64,000 nt of DNA from Nonlabens ulvanivorans (lineage in GTDB: Bacteria; Bacteroidota; Bacteroidia; Flavobacteriales; Flavobacteriaceae). The stretch is taken from positions 108,235 to 172,234 of the forward strand of contig NZ_BBMK01000006.1 in NCBI RefSeq assembly GCF_000755285.1, given 5' to 3'. This document shows, piece by piece, positions 50,751-61,636 of this stretch. The notes below the pieces were generated by a model. That model was not told the origin of the DNA and did no database searches. It saw only the letters and a list, made by a program, of their open reading frames with translations. Numbering within the stretch: position 1 is the stretch's first letter; each line of letters starts with the position of its first letter. The position numbers were made by a program, and so were the translations under genes.

Positions 50751-52169
50751 TTATCTCCATCCACCACCTAAGGCTTCATAAAGATTGACAACTGCTACTA
50801 ATTGCTGTAATTTACTATCAATAATATTTAACTCTGCTGTTAATGCACTTTCTCTGGCTGTAAGTAAATCAAGATAGTTTGCATAGCCGTTTTTTAATAA
50901 TTCTTCAGAATTACTTTCGGCTCTACGTAGCGCCTCTACTTCATTAACTCTAAATTTATATTTTTTAGTTTCTGATTCATAGCTAAACAATGCATTTGAC
51001 ACTTCATTACCGGCGATCAACAAGGTTTTTTTAAATTGTAAAAGTGATTGTTCTTGTTGAGCAAGAGCAACTTCTTTTTGCGTCTTAAGCTTTCGCTTAT
51101 TTAAAAGCGGCTGGGTTAATCCACCTACTAAATTTGCAAATAAAGAGTTGACACTCAACAAATCATCTAATTGTAAGCTCTGTAAACCTCCAGATGCCGT
51201 AAGCGTTAACGATGGATAGAAGCTACTATTAGCAACATTTGTCAACTCAAACGAATTTATTAAACCATATTCGGCAGCCATTACATCTGGTCTATTGCGT
51301 AATAAAGTAGAAGGAAAACCTAATTTAATGTTTTCTTCTATCACCTGGCTTTCTAATGTTGATCTATCAAAATTTTGCGGTCCCTTACCTAACAAAATAC
51401 TCAAGGTATTTTCAGTTTTAAAAATAGCTGTCTCAATATCCACCTGTAAAGCTCTAGCATTATTAAACTGAGCCACATTTTGATCAACGGCTACTTGAGT
51501 TACCTGTCCTGCATCTTTTAACGCCTTAATAGTTTCTACACCACTTTGCCTTGTATCAATGGTTTGTTTTGTAATTTCTAACTGCGCATCTAATGCTAAC
51601 AAATTATAATATGCACTTGCTATACTAGAAATAAGCTGAGTCTTCACTGCTTGATGACCTGCAACACTTTGTAAATATGCTGCTTGTGTGGCTCGATTAT
51701 TACTGCTTATTTTACCCCAAATATCTGCTTCCCATGATAAATTTGCTGTAATGTCATAGGTATTTAGTCCACCACTAAAAATAGAACCAAACTGACTATT
51801 CTCCGAAAATTCTTGACGAGTATAATTAGGCCCTACATTTAAAGTAGGTTGAAATCCTGCTTTACCTTGTCTAGCATAGGCTTGTGCCGCATTCATTTGT
51901 TGAATTGCTATTCGGACGTCCATGTTGTTTTCTAAACCTTCTTCAATATAACTTTGAAGAACCGAATCTTTAAACATTGTTTTCCAAGATAAATCTGCCA
52001 TGGACAAACTATCTATCGGCAAATTATCTGTTCTATAAAGCTCTTGCGTCACTTCAGGTAATTCTGGTCTTATATAATCATGAGCTACAAAACAACTTTG
52101 TAGTGTCAAAGCAACAATAAGAACTAATATACTTTTACTAATGTTTCTATATGTGATTATCGATTTCAT
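50751..52169 (-). CDS. Outer-membrane efflux channel (TolC/NodT family)
   Basis: The start MKSIITYRNISKSILVLIVA (52169) leads to a lipoprotein signal with Cys in LQSCFVAHDY. The body has the double repeat of outer-membrane factors: long helices with AARIAIQQMNAAQAYARQGKAG-like spacing, and PSLTLTASGGLQSL strand pairs, ending NLYEALGGGWR. It is the outer-membrane exit duct of the RND pump encoded in the same cluster. The 20 residues upstream of the chosen start overlap the transporter gene and are less likely used. Confidence 0.9.
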   Translation of the reverse strand: MKSIITYRNISKSILVLIVALTLQSCFVAHDYIRPELPEVTQELYRTDNLPIDSLSMADLSWKTMFKDSVLQSYIEEGLENNMDVRIAIQQMNAAQAYARQGKAGFQPTLNVGPNYTRQEFSENSQFGSIFSGGLNTYDITANLSWEADIWGKISSNNRATQAAYLQSVAGHQAVKTQLISSIASAYYNLLALDAQLEITKQTIDTRQSGVETIKALKDAGQVTQVAVDQNVAQFNNARALQVDIETAIFKTENTLSILLGKGPQNFDRSTLESQVIEENIKLGFPSTLLRNRPDVMAAEYGLINSFELTNVANSSFYPSLTLTASGGLQSLQLDDLLSVNSLFANLVGGLTQPLLNKRKLKTQKEVALAQQEQSLLQFKKTLLIAGNEVSNALFSYESETKKYKFRVNEVEALRRAESNSEELLKNGYANYLDLLTARESALTAELNIIDSKLQQLVAVVNLYEALGGGWR

Positions 52170-52180
52170 CCTTTTAAGCT

Positions 52181-55100
52181 TCAATAGTTTGTACCGTTGG
52201 TTTTCCAGAAATTTTTTTCTTGTAACCATTGGAATAGTATAAATAAGATTGGAATAACAAATACTCCTAAAACAGTACCTATTAACATTCCTCCTGCCGC
52301 ACCAGACCCGATTGAGTTATTACCTTCAGAACCAACTCCTTGAGCTAATGCTAATGGCATTAATCCTAATATAAAGGCAAATGATGTCATCAAAATAGGA
52401 CGGAGACGTGATTTAGCTCCATGTATTGCTGCATCTACAATGCTCTCTCCATTTTTTCTTCGCTGTAAAGCAAACTCAACAATAAGTATGGCATTTTTAG
52501 CCAACAGACCGATAAGCATAATTAAGGCGATCTGGAAATAAATATTGTTTTCTAGGCCTAAAAATTTAGTGCTTATATAGGCACCAAAGACACCAAATGG
52601 TAATGACAATACAACTGCAAAGGGCAATAAATAGCTTTCATATTGTGCACTTAATAGGAAATACACAAAAAGAATACTTAATATAAATATGAAAGTAGTT
52701 TGGTTTCCTGCATTTACCTCTTCTCGCGTTAAACCAGAATATGCAACTGTATAGTTACTAGGTAGTTTTGCAACTTCTTCTTCAATTACTCTAATGGCAT
52801 CACCTGTACTATAACCATCGTTTGTAGCACCAGAAATCATGGTAGAATTAAAAAGATTAAAACGTGTAACCGACTGCGGTCCATACACTCTTTCAAGTGT
52901 TACAAATTGAGTGATTGGTGTCATTTCACCAGAATCTGTTCTGACATACATGCGGTTCAACGCGTCCTCGTCTGCTCGATCTTCTGGTAGTGCTTGTATA
53001 TATACTCTAAATTGTTTTCCAAATCTAGAAAAATCTGAGGCATAAACCCCCCCACCTATATAACCTTGTAATGTTGAGAATATACTAGTTACAGAAACTC
53101 CTTTTTCTTTTGCTAGAGGTACATTAACCTCCATCTCATATTGCGGATAACTGGTACTAAAAGATGAGGTTGCGTATTTAATTTCAGGATGACTCATTAA
53201 AGCCATGGAGAATTCTTTATTTGCTTGGTCCAAATCTGCAAATTCCCCCCCTCCAAACTTATCTAATAAGTTAATCTCAAAACCTGATGAATTACCGAAA
53301 CCTCGAATACTAGGTGGTGAAAAGAAAATAATATTTGCATCAGGTATTCCTGCTGCAACACCAAATAATTTTCCAGTTATAGCTTGAGCAGATAGTGCTG
53401 GATCTGTACGATCAGCCCAATCTTCTAGCTTAATAATACCAAAACCAAAATTACTACCGGCACCACTAATTAAACTTCTACCTTTTATAAAATTAACCGC
53501 TACTATACCTTCTATATTCTCAATTTGATCATATAATTTTCTAGAGACAGCATCAGTTCTATCTAAGGATGCTCCTGGAGGTAATTCTATATTTGCAAAA
53601 ATAATTCCTCTATCTTCATTAGGCACAAATCCGGTAGGAGTAGTTGTTGAAGCCCAATAAATACCGACTACAGCAATGATTAAAAGTAATACTGATACAA
53701 ATTTTCTTTTGTATAAAAATTGAAGAGATTTTCCATACTTTTCAATTGTTGCATTAAATCCACGATTGAATAAGGTATAAAAACGTTTTAATGGTCCTTT
53801 TCCTTTTAACTCTTCGTCTTCTTTATGTTCTTTTAATAATAAAGCACATAATGCTGGACTCAATGTTAAGGCATTCACTGCCGAAATTAAAATGGCAATA
53901 ATTAACGTAACACCAAATTGCTCATAAAAAACACCTGTTGGTCCAGTAATAAAAGTAACTGGAATAAATACCGCAGCCATGACTAGAGTAATCGATATAA
54001 TCGCTCCGGAAATTTCATTCATAGCCGTTAAAGTGGCCTTTTTCGGGTTGTGTTCTCCTTCGTCCATTTTAGCATGAACAGCTTCAACAACAACAATAGC
54101 ATCATCTACTACAATACCAATAGCTAGTACTAAGGCAAATAGGTTAATAAATTAATAGAATAGCCAAAAACATTTAAAAAGAAGAAGGTACCAATAATAG
54201 AAACCGGTACTGCTATTGCAGGAATTAATGTAGAACGGAAATCTTGTAGAAAGATAAATACTACTAAAAACACTAATAGAAAAGCCTCTAATAATGTACT
54301 GATTACTTTTTCAATAGACGCATTAAGAAACAAACTAGTATCGTAAGGAACGAAAACATTTAAACCTTCAGGAAGGTCTGATTTAACTTGTTCTAAAGTT
54401 ACTTTGATGTTTTCTATTATTTCTTGTGCATTCGATCCTTTAGTTTGAAAAATCCCCCCCATGAATACGGCTGGATTCCCTTTACTCATCGCATTTGACG
54501 CATAAGATTGCGCATCTAACTCAATAGTAGCTACATCTTTTAAACGTAAAAATTGACCATTTCCTAAAGCTTTAATTACAATATCACTGTATTGTGCCTC
54601 GTCTTTGAAACGTCCACTATAAGTTAACGTATAAGAGAAAGACTCGCCATTATTCTGACCTAATGATCCGGCGGCTGCTTCTAAGTTTTGCTCTGCTAAA
54701 GCAGCTGAAATATCAGAAGGAATTAAATTATATGAAGCCAATTTATCTGGATTTAACCAAATACGCATAGCATAATCTTGTTGCGAAAATACACTTACAT
54801 CACCTACACCGCTAATACGTTGCATAGCTGGAATCACATTAATTTTTAAGTAATTCTGAATAAAAGTCGCATCATAATCATCACTCTCAGAATACATAGA
54901 AATAAACATTAAAGCACTAGTTTCTTGCTTTTGCGTTATAATACCAGTTTGAATAACCTCTGATGGTAATAAGGGCGTTGCTCTTGCAACACGGTTTTGC
55001 ACGTTTACAGCAGCTATATCTGCGTCGATTTCCTGATTAAAATAAACTGTTATTTCAGCTGCACCATTGTTAGATGCTGTAGAAGTTATATAGGTCATAC

Positions 55101-55321
55101 CTTCTACCCCCATTAATCTGTTCCTCAATAGGTATAATAACACTCTCTAAAACTGTCTCGGCATTTGCTCCGGTATAATTTGCGGTCACCTTAATTGTTG
55201 GTGGTGCAATATCTGGGTATTCCTCTATAGGCAAGTTAGTTATACTAATGACACCTAATAAAACTATGATAATAGAGATTACTGTCGAAAGCACTGGTCT
55301 TTCAATGAATATTTTTAACAT
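52181..55321 (-). CDS. RND efflux transporter, AcrB/HAE1 family (two frameshifts)
   Basis: About 1046 residues with 12 membrane helices. It begins MLKIFIERPVLSTVISIIIVLLG and shows the HAE1 motifs: IEEQINGVEGMTYI, LVLAIGIVVDDAIVVVE (proton relay region TM4), PGASLDRTD, and LVGLLAKNAILIVEFA-like TM10. The gene is broken at a C5 run (55107-55111, expected C4) and near 54152 (CC for CCC). C7 runs at 53047, 53245 and 54454 give YIGGGVYASDF, FGGGEFAD and FMGGIFQ, each with one Gly more than the family spacing suggests. It expels drugs or bile-like compounds using the proton gradient. Confidence 0.93.
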
Positions 55322-55343
55322 GATAAATTTGTTTGGTGGTTAT

Positions 55344-56477
55344 CTAATTTCTAAATAAAGTTGGGACCGGTTTAATAGCCTCTTCAAATGAAACCTCTTG
55401 AGGATTTATAGACATTCCGTTTTTCAATCTTCCTATGCCTGATATAACAATCTTATCGGTAGATTCTAAACCTGACTCTATTACATATAAATTATCGACT
55501 GTACCGCTAACTGTCAAAATTGAAGTATCCACTTTATTATCTTCTCCTAATCTAAAAATCATAATATTACCTTGTTGCTCAAAAGTTGCCGTTTGTGGTA
55601 CTACAATCGCATCTTTATACTCAATAGGAAATTTGATTTTACCACTGTTACCGTTAGTTAAAATTTCGTTTGGATTATCAAAAGCTGCTCTGATTTGAAT
55701 GGTACCTGTACTTTGATTAATTTGACCTGTACTGGTTTGAATACGTCCTTTTTCAGAATACTCCTTACCGTTTGCTAACACTAAAGTTAAGTCTGGCGAG
55801 TTTTTAATACGTTCTGCTTTGTTTTGACCTTCTGAGCGTTGTAAATGATCGATATATTGTGCTTCATTAAAACTAAAAAAAGCATAGACTTCGTCTATTT
55901 GACTTACAGTTGTGAGTGGCGTTGCATCACTTGGACTAATTAATGCGCCTTCTCTAAAATTAATAGCTCCAACAAAACCATCAATTGGGCTTTTAATAGT
56001 AGCATATCCAATGTTTGCAGCTACACCACTATAGTTAGCTTGCGCTCGCTTTAAATTTGCTTTTGCAGTTTCTAGTTGCACTGGACTTATTATGTTTTTC
56101 TCGACTAATGGTATTAGTTTATTAACTTCTACTTGTGCTACATTTACTTGTGCTTTTGCTGCACCTGCATCCTCGCTTAAGGATTGTGTTTCTAGTTTAA
56201 ATAACACTTGCCCTTTACGTACTTTTTGCCCTTCATCCACATACACCTTTTCTATATATCCAGATGTTTTTGCTCTTACATCACTATTTACTTTACCTTC
56301 AATTGTTGTAGGATATTCTGTAAAACCAGTTACAGTTCGAACCTGCAATTGTGTCACAGGAAAAGATGCAGGTGGTGCCTCTGCCTGCTCCTCTTTTTCA
56401 TTACTATCTCCACAACTAGTGATAACGAACATTAAAGCCATCATTACTAATTTATAAACTGTACTATTATTCATCAC
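55344..56477 (-). CDS. RND efflux periplasmic adaptor (membrane fusion protein)
   Basis: A lipoprotein signal (YKLVMMALMFVITSC) precedes the biotinyl-lipoyl half-motifs KTSGYIEKVYVDEGQKVRKGQVLFKLE (about residues 70-97) and ATIKSPIDGFVGAINFREGA, with a coiled-coil hairpin between, then the beta-barrel and membrane-proximal domains. It links the inner-membrane RND pump to the outer-membrane channel. Order regulator-adaptor-pump-channel is normal. Confidence 0.93.
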   Translation of the reverse strand: MMNNSTVYKLVMMALMFVITSCGDSNEKEEQAEAPPASFPVTQLQVRTVTGFTEYPTTIEGKVNSDVRAKTSGYIEKVYVDEGQKVRKGQVLFKLETQSLSEDAGAAKAQVNVAQVEVNKLIPLVEKNIISPVQLETAKANLKRAQANYSGVAANIGYATIKSPIDGFVGAINFREGALISPSDATPLTTVSQIDEVYAFFSFNEAQYIDHLQRSEGQNKAERIKNSPDLTLVLANGKEYSEKGRIQTSTGQINQSTGTIQIRAAFDNPNEILTNGNSGKIKFPIEYKDAIVVPQTATFEQQGNIMIFRLGEDNKVDTSILTVSGTVDNLYVIESGLESTDKIVISGIGRLKNGMSINPQEVSFEEAIKPVPTLFRN

Positions 56478-56486
56478 TTTTTACCT

Positions 56487-56990
56487 TTAGATATTGATTT
56501 GATTATTTGATATTTTCCTTTTTAATTCTAAAATAGACGCCGTAGCATCGTCTATGTATTTTATATAATCTGTGTGAAAATTAAGATCAAATTTTTCTTC
56601 TTCATTCTCAATTTTGCTATTATTAATAACCTCTTTATAATCCTTAATTTCTGCATGTATGGCTCTTTCATCATCCCAATGACTCACCATTTTATCCATA
56701 TGCTGAATTATGATATCTTTTTTTATTATAAAATACTTTTTACGATCTCCAACTTTAGTGAAATATTGAATCTTATTTAAATCTTGTAAATGATTAAGAT
56801 GTGTAGATATAGTGCTTTTACTAGCACATAAAATAGTCACTAGATCTTCAAACGTGCTACCTTTTTTTCCAGTAAGTATGATATATGATAATATCCGAGC
56901 TGCTACAGGTGCAAGCTGTTCCCTATTTTCTAAATGAACACCTAATTTTTCAACAAGCGCCATTTTTTCCTTGCAAATCGAATCTTTCAT
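56487..56990 (-). CDS. MarR/GbsR-type transcriptional regulator
   Basis: The 167-residue protein has a winged helix with KGSTFEDLVTILCASKSTISTHLNHLQDLNKI (residues ~45-75) and a basic wing (KVGDRKKYFIIK), like GbsR/MarR family repressors of RND operons in Bacteroidota. A C-terminal helix follows for dimerisation. It is the first gene of the pump operon and should repress it. A perfect inverted repeat lies 51 bases upstream. Confidence 0.88.
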   Translation of the reverse strand: MKDSICKEKMALVEKLGVHLENREQLAPVAARILSYIILTGKKGSTFEDLVTILCASKSTISTHLNHLQDLNKIQYFTKVGDRKKYFIIKKDIIIQHMDKMVSHWDDERAIHAEIKDYKEVINNSKIENEEEKFDLNFHTDYIKYIDDATASILELKRKISNNQINI

Positions 56991-57304
56991 TTCTATTTAA
57001 GTTAATCTATTATCATTATTTAATCATGCAAATATATGACTAGTTCGGAACCAACCGAACTAAACGAAGTTAAATATTGTTAAAGTAATTTCTTTTCAAT
57101 TTGCAGACATAAAATATTTAATTTTGAAAATAATAATTATCAAATTAATACTGATCACATTGCAATATTGACAATACGATATCTTCTTAAGTCAGTATAA
57201 CCGGTGTTTTGGGATTTTTTTTCCCCTATTACTGTACTATCTATGATTAATTTGAAATTAAAAAATCAACTATTTAAGGTAATTTCATATTCTAAATCAG
57301 TCAT
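56991..57304. other. Intergenic control region between efflux operon and alginate lyase gene
   Basis: A 314-base A/T-rich region without genes, between divergent transcripts. It contains the inverted repeat and -7 box described separately. No clear promoter for the PL6 gene was found. Confidence 0.5.
57029..57062 (-). promoter_or_regulatory. Promoter -7 box and operator of the efflux regulator
   Basis: TATATTTG on the minus strand (57036-57029) fits the flavobacterial -7 box. Immediately upstream is a perfect inverted repeat TAGTTCGG-N6-CCGAACTA (57041-57062), covering where the -33 element should be. Its place and symmetry suit a binding site of the dimeric MarR/GbsR regulator, which would repress its own operon. 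Confidence 0.6.
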
Positions 57305-59608
57305 ATGAAAAAGCTACTTCTTATTCTACTTTTAATTTTAAACTTCAGCTGCAGTGAAAAACAAAATAATGCTTCGGATACAGTTGTTAAGAATATAGAA
57401 GAATTACAAAATGCGATTGATGATGCTCAACCTGGCGATGAGATCATTCTATCAAATGGCGTATGGAAAAATTCTCAAATAAAATTTCACGCTACAGGAA
57501 CTGAAGAACAACCTATAACCTTGAAAGCAGAAACACCAGGAAAAGTGACTCTAGAAGGTGAATCTGTTTTAAAAATAAGTGGTGAACACTTAATTGTTAA
57601 AAATTTATACTTTAAAAACGGTTACACACCAGATGAAGCTGTTATCATATTCCGCAATAGTCCAGATTCTATAGCATACAACTGCCGCGTTACAGGTACA
57701 GTAATAGAAGATTACACACAACTAGATAGACACAGAAAAGATCATTGGGTAGAGTTTTATGGACAGCATAACGAGCTAGACCATTCTTACATCGCTGGAA
57801 AATCAAATGAAGGTCCAACCGTAAAAGTTTATTTAAATGATAATAGACATATTAACAATTATCATAAAATTCATGATAATCATTTCGGACCACGCCCTAG
57901 AAAAGGTGGCCCTAAGGCAGAGACTATGCAGTTAGGGGGGGCTAGTATGACTTCTATGACTCCTTCTTACACACAGGTAACTAACAACCTTTTTGAAAAA
58001 TGTAATGGTGAGGTTGAAATCATATCTAGTAAGTCTAATTTCAACAACTTCAGTAACAATGTTTTTCTAGAAAGTGAAGGATCAGTAGTAACACGACACG
58101 GTAACTATGCCACCATAAGCGGCAATTTATTTATCGCAAACGATAACCCATATGTAGGTGGTATAAGAGTTATCAATACTGGTCACTGGATTACAAACAA
58201 TTATTTTTACGGCCTGAAAGGTCAGGAATTTCGTGCAGCACTTGCTGTTATGAATGGTATCCCTAAATCTCCTTTAAACCGTTATAATCAAGTAACCGAT
58301 GCTGTAATTGCTCACAACAGTTGGATTAATTGCGAGCAACCTATACACTTTTCTGTTGGTGTAAATCTAGATCAAGCCGAAGTACTACCACCATCAGAAA
58401 TTAGATCTGCAAGGCCTAAAAGAGTCATCTTTGCAAACAATTTTGTTTACAACCAATCAGCTACCTCTTATCCTATTAAGGCTTACGATAAAATTGACGG
58501 TGTTAAGTTTAAAAGTAATCTATGGACCACTGCATATGATAATAATACAACAGATTTGGATTATTTCGCTTTCGCGAAAGCGGACTTAAAACCAGCATAT
58601 GAGATCTATTACACTCCTACAACCTATGAAAAAGAATTATACAATGGATTTAACTTTAATTCTATAGAAACAGATGCATTAGGTAAAAACAGAAATCAAG
58701 ATCAAAATTACATAGGTGCAATTATTCCACCAATCCAAGAGGAACCTGTACAATTAATGACTAACAATTACGGCCCACAATGGTTTACAGCTGCATCAGG
58801 AAATCAAGATATTAAGACACATAAGGTTACTAACACTAACGAATTAATAGCCGCGATTGAAAATGCAAATTCTGAGGATGTTATCGTTTTAAGTGAAGGT
58901 AATTACTTAATCGATAAGACCATTAAAATTGCTAAGGAGCTAACGATATCTAGTGAGAATGAGAATACCATCATACAATTTGACACACCTCACAACGCGA
59001 TATTAATGCAACCTCGAGGTATCTTGCATTTAAGTAATCTTACAATATTAGGTACACCAGAACAAGATTTATTCAATACTGAAAATAAGAATATGTCAAT
59101 GGCATACGGCATACATCTTAATAAGGTTGCTATTGCAAATTTCAACACCGTACTAGACGCTTCAAAAAGTTCCTTTGCAGATGAGATTATAGTCAACAAT
59201 TCTCAGTTTAAAAATTGTGAAAACGGTTTCCTACTTGATAAAGAAATTGATGATAAAGGAGATTATAATGTAGAGTTTTTAACGTTTACTAATTCTACTT
59301 TTGAAAATATTTCAAATGAAGTGATAGACTTTTATCGTGGTGGATATGATGAGTCTACTATAGGTGGTGTTTTGAATCTATCTGGTAATACATTTATGAA
59401 TTGTGGAAAAATGGATAGTGATGAAATATTAGTAAATACTAGAGGTATCGTTAATGTAACTTTTAAGGATAATACATTTAAAGATAATCACACCAAACTG
59501 ACAGCAGTTTTATGGGGTGCAAAAGGTCAACAACCTATTAATAACACCATTACCAACTCTGGAGAAATTAAGGTAGTTGAAAACATCGCTCTAAAGTTAG
59601 TATACTAA
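57305..59608 (+). CDS. Alginate lyase/chondroitinase-B-type PL6 lipoprotein
   Basis: A lipoprotein signal (MKKLLLILLLILNFSC) and two parallel beta-helix domains, each starting with a DDAQPGDEIILSNG / ENANSEDVIVLSEG block. The PL6 active site is in the first: NGEVEIISSKS (Lys about residue 242) and VTRHGNY (Arg about 264), which remove the C5 proton in beta-elimination. A G7 run at 57935 gives QLGGASM where relatives have one Gly. The palindrome is at 58567 (FAFAKAD). It would cut alginate (or a similar uronate) outside the inner membrane. Length 767, as for two-domain PL6. Confidence 0.85.
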   Translation: MKKLLLILLLILNFSCSEKQNNASDTVVKNIEELQNAIDDAQPGDEIILSNGVWKNSQIKFHATGTEEQPITLKAETPGKVTLEGESVLKISGEHLIVKNLYFKNGYTPDEAVIIFRNSPDSIAYNCRVTGTVIEDYTQLDRHRKDHWVEFYGQHNELDHSYIAGKSNEGPTVKVYLNDNRHINNYHKIHDNHFGPRPRKGGPKAETMQLGGASMTSMTPSYTQVTNNLFEKCNGEVEIISSKSNFNNFSNNVFLESEGSVVTRHGNYATISGNLFIANDNPYVGGIRVINTGHWITNNYFYGLKGQEFRAALAVMNGIPKSPLNRYNQVTDAVIAHNSWINCEQPIHFSVGVNLDQAEVLPPSEIRSARPKRVIFANNFVYNQSATSYPIKAYDKIDGVKFKSNLWTTAYDNNTTDLDYFAFAKADLKPAYEIYYTPTTYEKELYNGFNFNSIETDALGKNRNQDQNYIGAIIPPIQEEPVQLMTNNYGPQWFTAASGNQDIKTHKVTNTNELIAAIENANSEDVIVLSEGNYLIDKTIKIAKELTISSENENTIIQFDTPHNAILMQPRGILHLSNLTILGTPEQDLFNTENKNMSMAYGIHLNKVAIANFNTVLDASKSSFADEIIVNNSQFKNCENGFLLDKEIDDKGDYNVEFLTFTNSTFENISNEVIDFYRGGYDESTIGGVLNLSGNTFMNCGKMDSDEILVNTRGIVNVTFKDNTFKDNHTKLTAVLWGAKGQQPINNTITNSGEIKVVENIALKLVY
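58567..58582. repeat. Iterated palindrome
   Basis: Perfect 16-mer inside the PL6 gene between its two beta-helix domains, read AFAKA. Confidence 0.9.
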
Positions 59609-59630
59609 CTAGCGTATTTTAAAAGTATAA

Positions 59631-59663
59631 AAAAACCTGATAGAAACTCTATCAGGTTTTTTG
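59631..59663. terminator. Bidirectional terminator
   Basis: Stem AACCTGATAGA / TCTATCAGGTT with A and T runs, between the convergent PL6 and SDR genes. Confidence 0.9.
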
Positions 59664-59689
59664 TTTTGAATATTTGGCTAATTCAATGA

Positions 59690-60445
59690 CTAACTAAATG
59701 CTAGTCCACCATTTATATCAATATTAGTACCAGTAATATAAGCACTCTTATCAGTGGCTAGATAAACGACTAGATCAGCAACATCTTCTGCATATCCCTG
59801 ACGACGTAAAGGCGCCATTCCAGCAACCTTAGTACGCACCTCATCTGGTGTGAAATCATCATGAAACTTAGTTGCAATCATACCTGGTGCAACTGCGTTT
59901 ACACGTATTCCATCAGGACCAAATTCTTTTGCCCAACCTCTAGTAAGAGTCATGATAGCTCCTTTTGCAGCAGCATAAAGAGTAGCACCACCACCACCAC
60001 CATCACGACCAGCAAGAGAAGATAAGTTAATTATAGAACCACCATCTCCCATTAAAGGCCTAATAGCTTGAGTCACAAAAAAGGTAGATTTATAATTAAG
60101 ATCTACTAATAGATCAAAGAATTCTTCATCTACTTCTTCAGTTTTCTTTCTTGCTACCAGTCCACCTGTATTATTTACTAAAATATGCACCTCACTACCA
60201 TAAGCCGCTACAGTAGCCTCTTTAAGTTTTTGAACGCCTGCCATTTTAGTTAAATCAGCTTGTACAATTGTACAGGATCCACCAGCGTCGTCAATCATTT
60301 TCTTAGTTTCCTCTGCCTTGCTAGCACTACTGTTATAGTTGATAACAACATTAGCACCTTCGGCAGCTAGTTGTAAAGAGATAGAACGTCCTATATCGCG
60401 CGCGCCACCCGTTACAACAGCAACTTTACCTTTAAGCTTACTCAT
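59690..60445 (-). CDS. Short-chain dehydrogenase/reductase (probable uronate reductase 2)
   Basis: The 251-residue Rossmann enzyme has the cofactor motif TGGARDIG (residues 12-19), NNTGG, the catalytic Ser in LSSLAGRD and YAAAKGA (Tyr-x-x-x-Lys), and a C-terminal DINGGLAFS. The motif TGGARDIG is a variant of TGxxxGIG. In this locus it probably reduces the alginate-derived ketouronate (DEH) to KDG or acts on a related sugar. It is 18 bases from the next SDR gene. Confidence 0.85.
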   Translation of the reverse strand: MSKLKGKVAVVTGGARDIGRSISLQLAAEGANVVINYNSSASKAEETKKMIDDAGGSCTIVQADLTKMAGVQKLKEATVAAYGSEVHILVNNTGGLVARKKTEEVDEEFFDLLVDLNYKSTFFVTQAIRPLMGDGGSIINLSSLAGRDGGGGGATLYAAAKGAIMTLTRGWAKEFGPDGIRVNAVAPGMIATKFHDDFTPDEVRTKVAGMAPLRRQGYAEDVADLVVYLATDKSAYITGTNIDINGGLAFS

Positions 60446-60463
60446 TTTATTAAGAATATTATA

Positions 60464-61225
60464 TTAAATACCTAAAGCTTGTCCACCACCAATTTGGATA
60501 GTCTCTGCAGTGATAAATGAAGCATCTTTACTCGCAAGGAAAGAAACAACTCCAGACACATCTTCTGGTTGACCTAGACGACCTAGTAAGATATTATTTG
60601 CCCATGAAGCAAACACCTCTGGCTTAGTGGATTTAATTTGTGCATGAAAAGGTGTATCAATTGTACCAGGAGATACTGCATTTACACGTATTCCATATTC
60701 TGCAAGATCCTTTGCAAGAGCTCTAGTAATAGCGTGCACACCAGCTTTAGAAGTACCATAAATACCAGCACCTGGTCCACCAGCATTCCATGCTGCGTTA
60801 GATGTATAGTTAATGATCGATGGATGCTCACCATTTTTTAAGTAAGGAATAGCTGCTCTAGATGCAAAAAACACAGAGTCTAAATTCAATGCCATTACTT
60901 TTCTATAAAAGTCAGTAGTCATCTCTTCAAAACGAGATCTTCCACCTAATCCACCTGCATTATTTACAAGTGTATCGATTCTACCATATTTTTCACCTAT
61001 AGCTTTTATACTTGCATTTACTGCGTCTTCATTAGTAACGTCAAAACCGCTATACTCACAAGTGATTCCTTGTGCAGTTAATTCTTTTACACATGCAGCT
61101 CCTTGATCATCTTGTAAACCGTTTAAAACCACCGTATAACCGTCAGTTCCTAATCGTTTTGCTACTTCAAATCCTATTCCGCTAGTTGCGCCAGTTACTA
61201 TGGCTACTTTACCTTTATTACTCAT
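60464..61225 (-). CDS. Short-chain dehydrogenase/reductase (probable uronate reductase 1)
   Basis: 253 residues with TGATSGIG (residues 12-19), NNAGGLGG, the catalytic Ser in INYTSNAA and YGTSKAG, and EQ-like C-terminus IGGGQALGI. It shares only moderate identity with the adjacent SDR, so it is an old duplicate or an independent enzyme. A DEH reductase role is inferred from the PL17 and KdgF neighbours. Two paralogues next to each other suggest different cofactors or substrates. Confidence 0.85.
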   Translation of the reverse strand: MSNKGKVAIVTGATSGIGFEVAKRLGTDGYTVVLNGLQDDQGAACVKELTAQGITCEYSGFDVTNEDAVNASIKAIGEKYGRIDTLVNNAGGLGGRSRFEEMTTDFYRKVMALNLDSVFFASRAAIPYLKNGEHPSIINYTSNAAWNAGGPGAGIYGTSKAGVHAITRALAKDLAEYGIRVNAVSPGTIDTPFHAQIKSTKPEVFASWANNILLGRLGQPEDVSGVVSFLASKDASFITAETIQIGGGQALGI

Positions 61226-61255
61226 ATTATTGATTGTTTATTATTATTATTTTTT

Positions 61256-61636
61256 TTAAGCCTCTTTATCTCCAAAATATGACACACCACTACCGTCAAG
61301 AAAATCTTCTCTTACTGGTGCAAATACGTCAATTAACATTCCTTCTTCTAGACATACTGCGCTATGCATTAAGTTAGGCTCCATATAAACACCATCACCA
61401 GCACTTACAATTTGCTTTACTCCATCAATCTCAAATTCAAATTTTCCTGCAGCAACATAAGTTGTTTGTGTATGGAAATGTTGATGAGGCGCACCTTCTG
61501 CACCTTTTTCAAATTTCACTTGAACCATCATGATTTGATTATCATAACCTAAAAATTTACGAGAGACTCCACCTCCTAAATTCTCCCATTCCATTTGGTC
61601 TGTTAAAATGTATTTTTCACTAAATCTTTTCATCAT
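61256..61636 (-). CDS. kdgF: KdgF-like cupin (uronate ring-opening)
   Basis: The 126-residue cupin has HQHFHTQTTYVAAGKFEFEI (ligands His, His, Gln, about residues 47-66) and DGVYMEPNLMHSAVCLEEG for the second motif. KdgF converts 4,5-unsaturated uronates, the lyase products, to linear ketouronates. The stop codon of PL17 and its start are next to each other, so the genes are co-translated. Confidence 0.88.
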   Translation of the reverse strand: MMKRFSEKYILTDQMEWENLGGGVSRKFLGYDNQIMMVQVKFEKGAEGAPHQHFHTQTTYVAAGKFEFEIDGVKQIVSAGDGVYMEPNLMHSAVCLEEGMLIDVFAPVREDFLDGSGVSYFGDKEA

